In this document: one piece after another, positions 27,065 through 36,209 of the stretch
Layout: each line of letters opens with the position of its first letter
Numbering within the stretch: position 1 is the first letter of the stretch
The notes under the pieces: model-generated
The model's input: the letters and a program-made list of their open reading frames with translations, nothing else
The model's database searches: none
What the model was told of the DNA's origin: nothing
Origin: Natronobacterium texcoconense
Lineage (GTDB): Archaea > Halobacteriota > Halobacteria > Halobacteriales > Natrialbaceae
Assembly: GCF_900104065.1 (NCBI RefSeq)
Contig: NZ_FNLC01000002.1
Location: 1,181,735 to 1,245,734 of the forward strand
DNA: 64,000 nucleotides
Reading direction: 5' to 3'
Translations under genes and position numbers: made by a program

Positions 27065-27919
27065 ATGATCCCACCGATCGCGAACAGATTCGTCGCCGGC
27101 GAGACCCCAGCAGAGGTGCTCGAGCACGTCCGGACGATCAACCAGCGAGACGTCAAAGCAATCGTCAATCTCCTGGGCGAACACTACGACGAGCGGCCGC
27201 CGGTCCGATCCGACGCCGCGGAGTACCGCTCGCTCGTGGAAGACGTCGCGGAGTCCGACCTCGAGGCCTGCGTCTCGATCAAACCCTCCCAGCTCGGACT
27301 CGACATCGGCGAGGACGTCTTCCGGGAGGAACTCGAGTCGATCGTCGAGACGGCGGCGGAACACGGCGTCTTCGTCTGGATCGACATGGAGGATCACACG
27401 ACGACCGACGCGACGTTAGACGCTTACGAGGAGTTCGCACGGGAGTACGACGACGATGGCGGATCCGACTTCGGCGTCGGCGTCTGCGTCCAGGCGAACC
27501 TCGAGCGGACCCGCGACGACGTCGAACGACTCGCCGACGTCCCCGGCAAGGTGCGGTTCGTCAAGGGAGCCTACGACGAGCCAGAAGCCGTCGCCTACAC
27601 CGATCGGGAGCGGGCCACCCAGGAGCTGAAGGACTTGCTCGAGTACGCGTTCGAACACTACGACGGCGGCATCGGCGTCGGGAGTCACGACCCAGAGATA
27701 ATCGACCACGCCATCGAACTCCACGAGGAATACGGGACGGACTTCGAGTTCCAGATGCTCATGGGCGTCCGGGAAGACGTCCAGTACGACCTCGCGGAGG
27801 AGTACGAGGTCTACCAGTACGTCCCCTACGGCGGTCGCTGGCTGTCGTACTTCTACCGCCGCGTGATGGAGCGCAAGGAGAACCTCCGGTTCGCGCTCCG
27901 GGCCGTCCTCGGCCGCTAA
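27065..27919 (+). CDS. Proline dehydrogenase
   Basis: A 284-residue FAD-dependent PRODH barrel of the short monofunctional type. It has SIKPSQLGLDIGEDVF, FVWIDMEDHTTTDATLD, the flavin and proline site VCVQANLERTRDD, RFVKGAYDEPEAVAY and a C-terminal YVPYGGRWLSYFYRRVMERKEN. The final Tyr-x-x-Arg-Arg pattern is the substrate carboxylate-binding signature of the family. It oxidises proline to P5C. P5C dehydrogenase is not in the window. It is separated from the convergent-biosynthetic proCBA operon by 4 kb. A DUF502 gene follows after 39 nt on the same strand. Confidence 0.93.
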   Translation: MIPPIANRFVAGETPAEVLEHVRTINQRDVKAIVNLLGEHYDERPPVRSDAAEYRSLVEDVAESDLEACVSIKPSQLGLDIGEDVFREELESIVETAAEHGVFVWIDMEDHTTTDATLDAYEEFAREYDDDGGSDFGVGVCVQANLERTRDDVERLADVPGKVRFVKGAYDEPEAVAYTDRERATQELKDLLEYAFEHYDGGIGVGSHDPEIIDHAIELHEEYGTDFEFQMLMGVREDVQYDLAEEYEVYQYVPYGGRWLSYFYRRVMERKENLRFALRAVLGR

Positions 27920-27958
27920 AGGAAAGCGCTCTTTATCCCCTGGTGTGAGGTGTCCTAC

Positions 27959-28633
27959 ATGGCTTCGTGGAAGCGGGACTTCGCGAGCGGGTTGATCGTT
28001 CTCGGCCCGATCCTCGTGACCCTCTACGTCATCTACTGGCTCTACGGGCTCGTCGCGGGTATCACACCCCCGGTCATTCTGGAAGCCGACGCCCTGCCAC
28101 CGTTGCCAGGCGAAGGGACCCAGGAACAGGTCGCAGCGTTCCTTCGCGTCATCGTCGTCCTGACAGTCGTAACGATCCTCACGTTCTCGGTCGGTTACCT
28201 CATGCGAACGACGGTCGGCGGCCTCGTCGAACGCGTCGTCGACGGCGTCGCCAACCGTGTCCCCGTCATTCGGGTGGTCTACAACGCGTCCAAGATGGCT
28301 GCCGAAACCGCGCTGGGCGAACAGGAGTCGCTCCAGACGCCCGTCAAACTCGAGGTCTGGGACGGGCTCCGGATGACGGCGTTCAAAACCGGGAAGACGA
28401 CCGACGACGGGCGGGAAGTCCTCTTCCTGCCGACGTCGCCGAACATTACGACAGGATTCGTCATCGAGGTCCATCCCGATCGATTCGACACGCTCGACGA
28501 AAACGTCGAAGACGCACTCACCCGCGTCCTGAGTGCCGGCTTCGGTGACGCCGAGCGACGCGGGATGGACGCTGGCGTCCCGATCGACGTCATCGACGAG
28601 CGGACGGTAAAGCAGTCGGACAGCGACGATTAG
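27959..28633 (+). CDS. DUF502 family membrane protein
   Basis: A 224-residue protein with two N-terminal membrane helices, about 10-32 and 65-85. A soluble part follows with VPVIRVVYNASKMAAET and VFLP-type strands (REVLFLPTSPNITTGFVIEV). This matches DUF502, a widespread family with no established activity, sometimes linked to envelope or stress functions. ATG 27959 is preferred over the in-frame GTG at 27950 on the basis of the family start. It follows the proline dehydrogenase gene closely, so cotranscription is possible. Confidence 0.85.
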   Translation: MASWKRDFASGLIVLGPILVTLYVIYWLYGLVAGITPPVILEADALPPLPGEGTQEQVAAFLRVIVVLTVVTILTFSVGYLMRTTVGGLVERVVDGVANRVPVIRVVYNASKMAAETALGEQESLQTPVKLEVWDGLRMTAFKTGKTTDDGREVLFLPTSPNITTGFVIEVHPDRFDTLDENVEDALTRVLSAGFGDAERRGMDAGVPIDVIDERTVKQSDSDD

Positions 28634-28643
28634 CGGAGTTCGA

Positions 28644-29918
28644 TTACCGCTCAGGATAGGTCGGCGCGTCGAATCCGCCGCGAACCAGCGGCTTCGCGAC
28701 GTGTCGGCGGGCACACGGCGGCACTTCGTACCAGCCCGGCTCGAGGTCCCGCTCGAGGTCGACTTGCCGTTTCTCCGTAGCACTCGTGTTGCAGTCCCGA
28801 CACCGATATCCCTGGTCCCGACCGGCGCTTTCCATCGTCCGCTCGCAGTCCGGACAGACCGGCGTCGCGGGTTCGGTCCGGACGAGTTCTCGAACGGCGA
28901 ACTTCTCGAGTTTGACCGTCCCCTCCGACAGTTCGCCACACGCGGTGATCAGATCGCCAGCCCGAAGCGACCGAACCCGATCACGGAACCGTTTCGTCGG
29001 CTCGAAGGCGGCACACTCGAGCCGCGAGTTCCCTGATTCGGCCTCGAGTTCGAAGAAGACGTGCCCGCCACGACGCGTCTCGGGATCGGACGCGACGCGT
29101 CCGTCGAGCCGGTAGGCTCGCCCCTCGCGAGCTTCGGCGATCGTTCCATCCCGGAGGTGGGCGTCGGTTCCCTGGTTGGTCACGAACAGTTGACTCGAGT
29201 CGACGGGTTCCCCGTCGATCCGGTCTGTAACCGCCCGGACGCTCTCGGGGTCGTCGCCACGGATACCGTACAGAATCGGCCCGGGCGTGTGCGGGACGCA
29301 GACGGTCTCGTCCTCGTCGCGGTCGACCGTATCCCACACCTCGGGGTAACCCCAGTTGGCCGCCGTGAAGACGCTCTCCTCGTCGACTTCCCGTGGCGTT
29401 CCCCAGCGATCAGGCTCGCGGTAGGAGATGTGTTCGTAGGTCCACTCCTCGAGTGCTCGCGGCGCACCGATCGCAGCCAGCGCGCCGATGCGCCCGCGCC
29501 CGTTGCCGGCGTACCACGAGCGGTAGCCGTGGTCGTCGATCCGGTCGACGGCGTCGCCGATCTCGAGTTCCTCGCGGAGCGCGCGTTCGGCGAACGTCGC
29601 CACGTCGTCGGGGACGGTGCCGACGTCGGTGTCGGCCACCACCAGTCCGGGATTCGTTCGGTCGTCGGCCGTCTCCGCGAGCGACGCGAGAAGATCGGTG
29701 GCAACCTCGAGTGCGCGGACGGGGTCGCAGTCGGTTTCGATGGCGAGCGCGGCGTTGCCTCGAGTCTTGTACTCGACGGCAGGGTTGAGTCGGACGAGAA
29801 AGAGTCGGCCGACGGACGCCCCGTCGCGGCGCAGTCGCTCGGCGACCTCCCTCGCGACGTAGGTCGTGCACATCCCGCGTTCGCGGGAGTCGGTATCGTC
29901 GATCCCGACGACAGTCAT
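28644..29918 (-). CDS. tiaS: tRNA(Ile2) 2-agmatinylcytidine synthetase
   Basis: A 424-residue TiaS. It begins [20 protein letters not shown], the conserved nucleotide and metal motif. The middle includes [35 protein letters not shown] and [18 protein letters not shown]. An OB-like domain and a C-terminal zinc ribbon, CPDCERT and YRCRDCNT, complete the order. TiaS attaches agmatine to C34 of tRNA-Ile2 so that AUA is read; it is essential in archaea. It is divergent from the XRE-type regulator gene at 30107. Confidence 0.96.
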   Translation of the reverse strand: MTVVGIDDTDSRERGMCTTYVAREVAERLRRDGASVGRLFLVRLNPAVEYKTRGNAALAIETDCDPVRALEVATDLLASLAETADDRTNPGLVVADTDVGTVPDDVATFAERALREELEIGDAVDRIDDHGYRSWYAGNGRGRIGALAAIGAPRALEEWTYEHISYREPDRWGTPREVDEESVFTAANWGYPEVWDTVDRDEDETVCVPHTPGPILYGIRGDDPESVRAVTDRIDGEPVDSSQLFVTNQGTDAHLRDGTIAEAREGRAYRLDGRVASDPETRRGGHVFFELEAESGNSRLECAAFEPTKRFRDRVRSLRAGDLITACGELSEGTVKLEKFAVRELVRTEPATPVCPDCERTMESAGRDQGYRCRDCNTSATEKRQVDLERDLEPGWYEVPPCARRHVAKPLVRGGFDAPTYPER

Positions 29919-30106
29919 CGGTTCGTCTTGGTGTGGCGACGTGTAACGCCTTTCGGGACGCCGGTGGTCGATCGACGGATACGATTCCGGCAGGTGACGA
30001 TAGTAACCCCTATAAAAGTATACTGCTGGTATGGCCCGAAATCGCTACACAGCAGACGGACATGTCGGGGAAAACCTCTTATAGGAGGAATAGCTTACAT
30101 CCCCGT

Positions 30107-31090
30107 ATGTCCCGCTCCGCACTGGTCGGCAACGTGACCGCGATGTTAGAGGACGCGGGATTCGCTGTGAGCGATCGGTGTGCGATCCGGCCGAAGAGCT
30201 TCGACATCGCCGCTCGACGCGGTAAGGACCTGATCCTGGTAAAAATCCTCGGCAACATCGACGCGTTCAACGAGGCGACCGGCCACGAGATGCGTCGGCT
30301 CGGTACCTATCTCGAGGCGACGCCGGTGGTGATCGGATTGCGCAGTCGCGACGAGGACCTGAAACCCGACGTGGTCTACTTCCGTCACGGCGTTCCCGTC
30401 CTCAGTCCAGACACGGCGTACAATCTCTTCATCGAGGAGGTACCGCCACTGATCTACGCTGCACCGGGCGGTCTCTACGTCAACATCGACGGTGACCTGC
30501 TCGCCGACGAACGGCAGGAGCGCGATCTGAGTCTCGGACAGCTCGCGAGCGAACTCGGCGTCTCTCGGCGGACGGTCTCGAAGTACGAGGACGGCATGAA
30601 CGCCTCCGTCGAGGTCGCGATGGCGCTACAGGAGATGTTCGACGCACCGCTGACCAGCCCGGTCGACGTCCTCGACGGCGCCGACGAGGTACACGAAACC
30701 GAGTCGACGCCGGAGGATCCCGAGGCCGACCCCGACGACGAACAGGTCGTCGCGGTCTTCACCCGGGCGGGCTACAAGGTCCATCCGACGCTCCGATCGC
30801 CGTTCAAGGCGGTCAGCCGCGAAACCGAGGACGGCGAGGACGAAGGCGAGGAGGACGTCGTTCTCACCGGTCACTCCGAGTTCACCAAGGCCGCAAAGAA
30901 ACGTGCCCGGATCATGAGTTCGATCGGCCACGTCACGCACACGCAGTCGGTCTACGTCGTCGACCGGGCGAAACGCGACTCCGTCGACGGCACCGCGCTC
31001 GTCGAACGCGACGAACTCTCCGAGATGCGCAACGCCGAAGAACTCCGCAAGGTCATCCGCGAACGAGCGGAGCACGAAGAAGCGGCCTGA
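30107..31090 (+). CDS. Archaeal XRE-type HTH regulator (COG1395-like)
   Basis: A 327-residue protein. The first 125 residues form an alpha/beta domain with [19 protein letters not shown], resembling a restriction-endonuclease-like or nuclease-fold sensor. About 130-190 is an XRE helix-turn-helix, [20 protein letters not shown] followed by [18 protein letters not shown]. The C-terminal 130 residues repeat an alpha/beta pattern. This organisation is that of the archaeal putative HTH regulators conserved near tiaS; its targets are unknown. CTTATAG about 26 nt upstream of ATG 30107 supports a leaderless start there. Confidence 0.85.
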   Translation: MSRSALVGNVTAMLEDAGFAVSDRCAIRPKSFDIAARRGKDLILVKILGNIDAFNEATGHEMRRLGTYLEATPVVIGLRSRDEDLKPDVVYFRHGVPVLSPDTAYNLFIEEVPPLIYAAPGGLYVNIDGDLLADERQERDLSLGQLASELGVSRRTVSKYEDGMNASVEVAMALQEMFDAPLTSPVDVLDGADEVHETESTPEDPEADPDDEQVVAVFTRAGYKVHPTLRSPFKAVSRETEDGEDEGEEDVVLTGHSEFTKAAKKRARIMSSIGHVTHTQSVYVVDRAKRDSVDGTALVERDELSEMRNAEELRKVIRERAEHEEAA

Positions 31091-31125
31091 TTTTCGGAAC
31101 TGATTCTCTTCGATCCAAACCGTCG

Positions 31126-31371
31126 TCAGGCGTACGTCTCTTCCAGATACTCGACGATATCGTCGCTCTCGTGCATCCCCTCGACGCCCTGGGCCTCGTC
31201 GGAGATGACAGGGACGCCGGTCTGTCCGCTCACTTCCTCGACTTCGGTCCGCTCGGCGTGGGTCCGCGGGACCTCGATCACGTCGTACTCGAGGTCGAGT
31301 TCGTCGAGTTTCGAGCGGACTTTTGCACAGTACGGACAGCCGGGAAGTTCGTACATCGTAATGTCGGCCAT
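31126..31371 (-). CDS. Glutaredoxin family protein
   Basis: An 81-residue thioredoxin-fold protein. The redox motif is GCPYCAKVRSKLDE, with Cys12 and Cys15 as a dithiol CPYC pair, typical of classical glutaredoxins. TGVPVISDEAQGVEGMHESD supplies the cis-Pro and the C-terminal binding loop. Haloarchaea use gamma-glutamylcysteine instead of glutathione, so the physiological reductant may be that thiol or a thioredoxin reductase. ATG 31371 directly precedes the first strand; the longer in-frame extension is rejected. Confidence 0.9.
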   Translation of the reverse strand: MADITMYELPGCPYCAKVRSKLDELDLEYDVIEVPRTHAERTEVEEVSGQTGVPVISDEAQGVEGMHESDDIVEYLEETYA

Positions 31372-31451
31372 GGTCGACGTAGTCGACTGAGACCAAAGAG
31401 GCCACCGGTCGGCTGTCAGGTTGCCGGAACTCGCGAAGAAAAGACGCTGTT

Positions 31452-32936
31452 CTAGAAGACGATCATGCCCGCTTCGACGGCGAAGTAGACGACGAAGTAG
31501 ACGATGAAGGCACCGGCGAGCGCCCACTGACCGAGCGAGACGTCTCGAGCGTCGCCCATCGCAGCCTTGACCAGCGGATAGCTGATGATACCTGCTGCGA
31601 GACCGTTCGCGATCGAGGTCGTTAGCGGCATGATCGTGATCGTCAGTCCGGCGGTGATCGCCCACGCGGGGTCCTGCCAGTCGATGTCGGCGACACCCTG
31701 TAGCATGATGATCCCGACGACCACCAGTGCGATGTAGGTCGCATACTGGGGAATCGCGGACATCAGCGGGACGACGAGCAGGGAGAGGAGGAACATTCCG
31801 CCGACGACGAGCGCGGCAAAGCCGGTTCGACCGCCCTCTTCGATTCCGGTCGAAGATTCGATATATGTCGTCACGGTCGAGGTGCCGATCATCGCACCCG
31901 CCGTGGTCCCAACTGCGTCCGCCATCAGCGGCTTCTCGATCTCGGGCAGGTCACCCTGCTCGTCGAGGAAGCCGGCAATCTGGGAGACGCCGATGAGCGT
32001 TCCCGCGGTGTCGAAGAAATCGACGAAGAAGAACGTGAAGACGACCAGCAGGAAGACGAGTGGATCGTCGGCGATCATCCCGAGTCCCTCGACGAATCCC
32101 CAGAACAGCGGCGTGAAGTCGTACTGGACGCCACCGAACATCGCGGCGATACCCTCGGTGGTCACCTGATCGTACGACCCCTCCGGGGTGAGCACGTCGG
32201 GTGCGACGACGCCGACGAGCGTGAGCAGCCACCCCGCGACGGCCGTCGTCAGAATCCCGATCACGATCGACCCGCGAACGCCGCGGGCGTACAACAGCAG
32301 CGTCACCGCGAGACCGGCAAGCGACAGCGCCGCGATCGGACTCTCGAGGACGTTCCCGAGCGTAACCATCGTACTCTCGTAGGGGACGACGACCTGAATC
32401 TCCTGAAGACCGAGGAACAGCAGGAAGACACCGATACCGGCACCGACGGCGAACTTCACCGGCTCGGGGAACAGTTCGATGATGTACTTTCGTGCGCCAA
32501 CGGCGGTCAGCGCGATGAAGATTATTCCTTCGACGAAGACGGCCGCGAGCGCGAGTTGCCACGGGACGCCAAGGATGAGGACGACGGTGAACGTGAAGAA
32601 GGCGTTGAGCCCCATGCCAGGTGCCAGCCCGAACGGTCGCCTGGCGTAGACGGCCATTACGATAATCGCGATGATCGACGCGATGATCGTGACGACGGTG
32701 AGCATCTCCACGACCTCCCCCCAGTAGTACATCTCGCCCGCAATTTCCGTCTGATCGTCAGCCGCGATCTCGCCCGGCGGCCGGCCGAAGATCGCCGGTG
32801 CGAGGATTGTCGGATTGACGACGATAATGTACGCCATCGCGAGGAACGTCGTGATTCCCGCGAGGGTTTCGGTTCGATAGTCGGTATCGTGATCACCGAA
32901 GTCGAAGTAATCGGCGACCGTATCAGCCACACCCAT
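31452..32936 (-). CDS. NCS2/AzgA-type purine permease
   Basis: A 494-residue transporter with about 12-14 helices. The N terminus, RTETLAGITTFLAMAYIIVV followed by NPTILAPA, is the AzgA-like signature. GLNAFFTFTVVLILG and FFVDFFDTAGTLIGVSQIAG carry the substrate and proton-binding region, and TSTVTTYIESSTGIEEGGRTG is the second conserved block. AzgA relatives import adenine, guanine or hypoxanthine by proton symport. The palindrome at 33000-33017, 64-81 nt upstream of the start codon, is shared with purF and supports a purine role. TTTAACTTA about 33 nt upstream is a probable TATA box. Confidence 0.9.
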   Translation of the reverse strand: MGVADTVADYFDFGDHDTDYRTETLAGITTFLAMAYIIVVNPTILAPAIFGRPPGEIAADDQTEIAGEMYYWGEVVEMLTVVTIIASIIAIIVMAVYARRPFGLAPGMGLNAFFTFTVVLILGVPWQLALAAVFVEGIIFIALTAVGARKYIIELFPEPVKFAVGAGIGVFLLFLGLQEIQVVVPYESTMVTLGNVLESPIAALSLAGLAVTLLLYARGVRGSIVIGILTTAVAGWLLTLVGVVAPDVLTPEGSYDQVTTEGIAAMFGGVQYDFTPLFWGFVEGLGMIADDPLVFLLVVFTFFFVDFFDTAGTLIGVSQIAGFLDEQGDLPEIEKPLMADAVGTTAGAMIGTSTVTTYIESSTGIEEGGRTGFAALVVGGMFLLSLLVVPLMSAIPQYATYIALVVVGIIMLQGVADIDWQDPAWAITAGLTITIMPLTTSIANGLAAGIISYPLVKAAMGDARDVSLGQWALAGAFIVYFVVYFAVEAGMIVF

Positions 32937-32999
32937 GTTGGACGGTCGAGCATAGATACAGCGTTAAGTTAAAGTTTCCCGTCTTGATCGACGATTAGT

Positions 33000-33017
33000 T
33001 ATACACACATGTGTATA
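33000..33017. promoter_or_regulatory. Palindrome TATACAC-N4-GTGTATA upstream of the purine permease gene
   Basis: TATACACACATGTGTATA is an 8-bp inverted repeat with a 2-nt centre, 64-81 nt upstream of the permease ATG and about 31 nt upstream of its probable TATA box (around 32969). The same outer arms with a different centre occur before purF at 48582-48599. The divergent TrkA gene starts 121 nt away. Shared arms at two purine genes suggest a common operator; the protein that would bind it is unknown. Confidence 0.6.
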
Positions 33018-33137
33018 GTTTGGTGTAGGTCCGGACTCGAGTTCCAGTGGGACCGTCGCCACGCATCGGCGTCAGACGGTCTCGAGTCGTCACGACGAGA
33101 CCAACGTATTTCACCCCGGAAGGTGTACACATGCACC

Positions 33138-33809
33138 ATGAAATTCGTCATCGTGGGGTACGGACGGGTCGGCTCGAGAACGGCGCGTATCCTCGCGCAA
33201 GAGGGACACGACGTCGTCGTCGTCGACGACGATTCCGATCGCGTGGAACGTGCCGAGTCGGACGGGTTCGAGACCGTCCACGGCGACGGTGCCGACGAAG
33301 CGGTGCTTCTGGAGGCAGGGGTCGACGACGTGGACGCAATCGGTGCTTTCACCCCCGACCTCAACGCCAACTTCGCGGCCTGCATGGTCGGCAACCACCA
33401 CGGCTGTCGGACGGTTCTCAGGATCGACGAGGACTACCGCGAAGACATCTACGAGAAGTACGCCGAAGACGTCGACGAGATCATCTACCCGGAACGGCTG
33501 GGTGCTGCCGGTGCAAAGACCGCCTTGCTGGGCGGTGACTTCAACGTCGTCGCCGACCTCGCCACGAACCTCCAGTTGACCGTCCTCGAGGTTCAGGAGG
33601 GTTCGTCAGCCGTCGGAAAACGGGTAACCGAACTCGACCTGCCGGCGTCGGCCCGGATCTACGCACACGGCCGCGAACGCGAGTCGCTGTCGATTCCGTT
33701 GCCGGGGACCGAACTCGAGGCCGGCGACGAAGTCGCGGTCATCACCGAGACGGATCGGGCAGAGGACGTGCGTGCTGCGCTGTCGACGGAGACGACCAGC
33801 GCCCAGTGA
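33138..33809 (+). CDS. TrkA-family potassium uptake regulatory protein (RCK_N plus RCK_C)
   Basis: A 223-residue protein. Residues 1-130 form a Rossmann TrkA-N domain starting KFVIVGYGRVGSRTARIL, with VVVVDDDSDRVERA and VHGDGADEAVL binding NAD. Residues about 145-215 are the TrkA-C domain with VLEVQEGSSAVGKRVTEL and PLPGTELEAGDEVAVITETD. Such single RCK proteins gate potassium channels or transporters through NAD(H) or ATP. No Trk membrane subunit is adjacent. The ATG at 33138 precedes the Rossmann strand; the in-frame start at 33009 overlaps the palindrome region and is rejected. Confidence 0.9.
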   Translation: MKFVIVGYGRVGSRTARILAQEGHDVVVVDDDSDRVERAESDGFETVHGDGADEAVLLEAGVDDVDAIGAFTPDLNANFAACMVGNHHGCRTVLRIDEDYREDIYEKYAEDVDEIIYPERLGAAGAKTALLGGDFNVVADLATNLQLTVLEVQEGSSAVGKRVTELDLPASARIYAHGRERESLSIPLPGTELEAGDEVAVITETDRAEDVRAALSTETTSAQ

Positions 33810-33942
33810 CGTACCGTCTTACAAACTCGGCGAGCTGTAACTACCGCTTTCGACCGATGTCTCGACGTATTCTGACACGGAGCAGGTGCTGAACGGGAAA
33901 GCGGAAAGCATAGTGAAGAGGTGACGCGCAACCGGATCAGTT

Positions 33943-33969
33943 GGGATGGGGGGTGGAGAGGGGATGGGG
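33943..33969 (+). other. G-rich tract able to form a G-quadruplex
   Basis: Between the convergent TrkA and methyltransferase genes the plus strand has four G-runs, GGG-AT-GGGGGG-TGGAGA-GGGG-AT-GGGG. This fits the usual quadruplex pattern (runs of three or more G, loops up to seven). It sits in an intergenic space of 242 nt that otherwise holds no gene, where both transcripts should end. Whether it stops transcription is inference. Confidence 0.5.
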
Positions 33970-34051
33970 AGTGCGCGTCAACTACGACGACGAACGGGGA
34001 CATGATAAAATCCCGTCAGACGATCGACTGACGCGAGTCAGACAACGGCGA

Positions 34052-35071
34052 TTATCGGTCGTCCCGCCGGAACACAAGCACGTTCTGGTGGACCATCGAC
34101 GGAACGAACGAGAACGGATAGCCGTAGACGTGCAGGTCCTTCGTCGGATCGTACCAGATCAGGTTCGCCGCGAGCGTCACGGGCGCCGTCGATTCGATCG
34201 CTCGCGCGAGGTCCGCAGACAGGAACTCGTAGGACTGCTCGCGGTACATGTCGCCGATGAAAACGACCAGGTGGCCCTCGTCGGCTACCGCGTCGGCGAA
34301 CCGGTCGAACTTCCCGGCCATGTCCTCGAGCCACTCGTCTTTGCTCTGACCCTCCACACTCGAGTCGTCGTCGAACGAATCCAGTTTGCTCTCCCTGGTC
34401 TCGCGTTCGTTTCTGGTCTGCTCGAGTTCGTCCATGTGCCAGTAGGGGACGTCGGTCAGCAGGAGGTCGACGGAGGCGTCGGGGACGTCCTCGATCAGTT
34501 CCGCACAGTCGCCGTGGCGCATCTCCTGGGTGGAAAGCGGTGGCTCGCCGCGGGCACGTCGCTCTTCGTTTTCGTGTTCGAGGACTTCCTCGTAGATTTC
34601 GATCCAGCGTTCGTTGCGCTCGAAGCCGATTGCCTCGCGCAGTCCGGTCCCCTCGTGTTCGCAGAAACTCGCGCCCAGTAAGGTGCCGCCGACGCCGGCG
34701 AACGGGTCGAGGACGGTGTCTCCGGCCTTGCTGAATCGCCCGATCAGTTCCGCACAGAGCCTCGGCGGTTTCTGGCCGCCGTGTTCGCTGCGCAGGTCGT
34801 GCTGGACGTCCGGCGGATACCCCTCGGCGATGACGGACTTCGTGGCGTACTTCCACTCCTTTCCGGTGAGGTCGTTGAGCCGGTTGCGTTCGTCGTAGAT
34901 TCCTCGTCCCTCGACGTACCGCTGGTGGTCCGCGAGGTCGTCCGTGTCGACGACCTCGCCGTCCTCGATCGGTAGCGACTCCTCGAGTGCACGGTCGGCG
35001 TCGAACTCGCCGTCCTCGTCCGTAAACAGGCGACTCTGGCGGTGTCGATCGTCGTCCCCGTCCGCTGGCAT
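34052..35071 (-). CDS. DNA methyltransferase (N4/N6 class) without a restriction partner
   Basis: A 339-residue SAM-dependent methylase. The order is a short N-terminal region, ATKSVIAEGYPPDVQHDLRS, then motif I-like DPFAGVGGTLLGASF (about 117-131), an acidic loop ending FERNERWIEIYEE, DLLLTDVPYW (about 201-210) as motif IV in place of the common DPPY, and a late strand HLVVFIGDMYREQSYE. This pattern is shared by haloarchaeal site-specific DNA methylases. No endonuclease gene is nearby, so it is an orphan. The target base cannot be fixed from sequence; an RNA methylase is an alternative. Confidence 0.75.
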   Translation of the reverse strand: MPADGDDDRHRQSRLFTDEDGEFDADRALEESLPIEDGEVVDTDDLADHQRYVEGRGIYDERNRLNDLTGKEWKYATKSVIAEGYPPDVQHDLRSEHGGQKPPRLCAELIGRFSKAGDTVLDPFAGVGGTLLGASFCEHEGTGLREAIGFERNERWIEIYEEVLEHENEERRARGEPPLSTQEMRHGDCAELIEDVPDASVDLLLTDVPYWHMDELEQTRNERETRESKLDSFDDDSSVEGQSKDEWLEDMAGKFDRFADAVADEGHLVVFIGDMYREQSYEFLSADLARAIESTAPVTLAANLIWYDPTKDLHVYGYPFSFVPSMVHQNVLVFRRDDR

Positions 35072-35189
35072 ATATTCCGGTGGTCACCGTGAGCGCATAA
35101 ACGCTTGTGACTCCGACCGGGGACGAGACGAGAACCGGTGACATCGGGGTTAGCGAGCCCCTTTCAGTCTCCGTCCCCTCCGTTCGACT

Positions 35190-36194
35190 ATGAACATGCT
35201 CGTCGACGGCGAGTGGCGAACAGACGCGTACGAAACGACGAGCGAAGACGGCTCGTTCGAGCGCCAGGAGACGACGTTCCGCGACCGGATCCGCGACGAT
35301 CCGGACGCACAGTTCCAGCCCGAAGCGGGACGCTACCACCTCTACGTCTCCTACGCCTGCCCATGGGCCCACCGAACGCTCGTGACGCGGGCGCTGAAGG
35401 GGCTCGAGGACGCTATCTCGGTGTCGGTCGTCGACCCCTACCGCGACGAGGACGGCTGGCAGTTCACGCCCGAGAAGGAGGGCTGTACGCGCGATCACGT
35501 CCACGACACCGACTACCTGCGGGAACTGTACGTCGAGGCCGATCCGGACGCGACCTGTCGCGTGACGGTGCCGGTCCTCTGGGACACGGAGGAAAACACA
35601 ATCGTCAACAACGAGTCCAAGGAGATTATGCGGATGCTCGACACCGAGTTCGACGAGTACGCCGAGCGGGACGTGGACCTCTACCCCGACGGGAACCAGG
35701 AGGAGGTCGACCGGATCATCAACGAAATCTACGAGCCGATCAACAACGGCGTCTACCGTGCCGGCTTCGCGACCGAACAGGAGCCCTACGACGAGGCCGT
35801 CGACGACCTCTTCTCGGCGCTGGACCACTGGGACGACGTACTCGCGGACCAGCGCTACCTCGCCGGCGACCGACTCACCGAGGCCGACGTCGCGATGTTC
35901 ACGACGCTGATCCGGTTCGACAACGTCTACCACACGCACTTCATGTGTAACATCCAGTACATCCGGGAGTACGAGAACCTCTGGCCGTATCTGCGGGACC
36001 TCTATCAGACGCCAGGGGTAGCAAAGACCGTCGACATGGACCACATCAGGGAACACTACTACACGACCCACCCGGACGTGAACCCCCACGGAATCGTCGC
36101 TCGAGGACCGGACCTCGACCTCGAGGCACCACACGACCGGGACGAACTGCCGGGCGAGCTACCGGCGGATCTCGTCACACCGGCGGACGACTGA
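35190..36194 (+). CDS. Glutathione S-transferase-like protein (glutathionyl-hydroquinone reductase family)
   Basis: A 334-residue GST-fold protein of the Xi/YqjG type. The thioredoxin-like part has YVSYACPWAHRTLVTRALKG, where the Cys of CPWAHR is the redox residue, and VPVLWDTEENTIVNNESKEI with the Glu-Ser that binds the thiol tripeptide. The helical part has YLAGDRLTEADVAMFTTLIR. Bacterial homologues reduce glutathionyl-hydroquinones using GSH. Haloarchaea use gamma-glutamylcysteine, so the actual thiol here probably differs. Length agrees with the family (about 320-330). Single gene, probably with its own promoter. Confidence 0.88.
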   Translation: MNMLVDGEWRTDAYETTSEDGSFERQETTFRDRIRDDPDAQFQPEAGRYHLYVSYACPWAHRTLVTRALKGLEDAISVSVVDPYRDEDGWQFTPEKEGCTRDHVHDTDYLRELYVEADPDATCRVTVPVLWDTEENTIVNNESKEIMRMLDTEFDEYAERDVDLYPDGNQEEVDRIINEIYEPINNGVYRAGFATEQEPYDEAVDDLFSALDHWDDVLADQRYLAGDRLTEADVAMFTTLIRFDNVYHTHFMCNIQYIREYENLWPYLRDLYQTPGVAKTVDMDHIREHYYTTHPDVNPHGIVARGPDLDLEAPHDRDELPGELPADLVTPADD

Positions 36195-36209
36195 CGAAAA
36201 AGTAGAGAG

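Noticed and set aside
34038..36134. A 698-codon minus-strand frame
   Set aside because: It spans the GST-like gene antisense and a wrong frame of the methyltransferase gene; both real genes have clear motifs in other frames.
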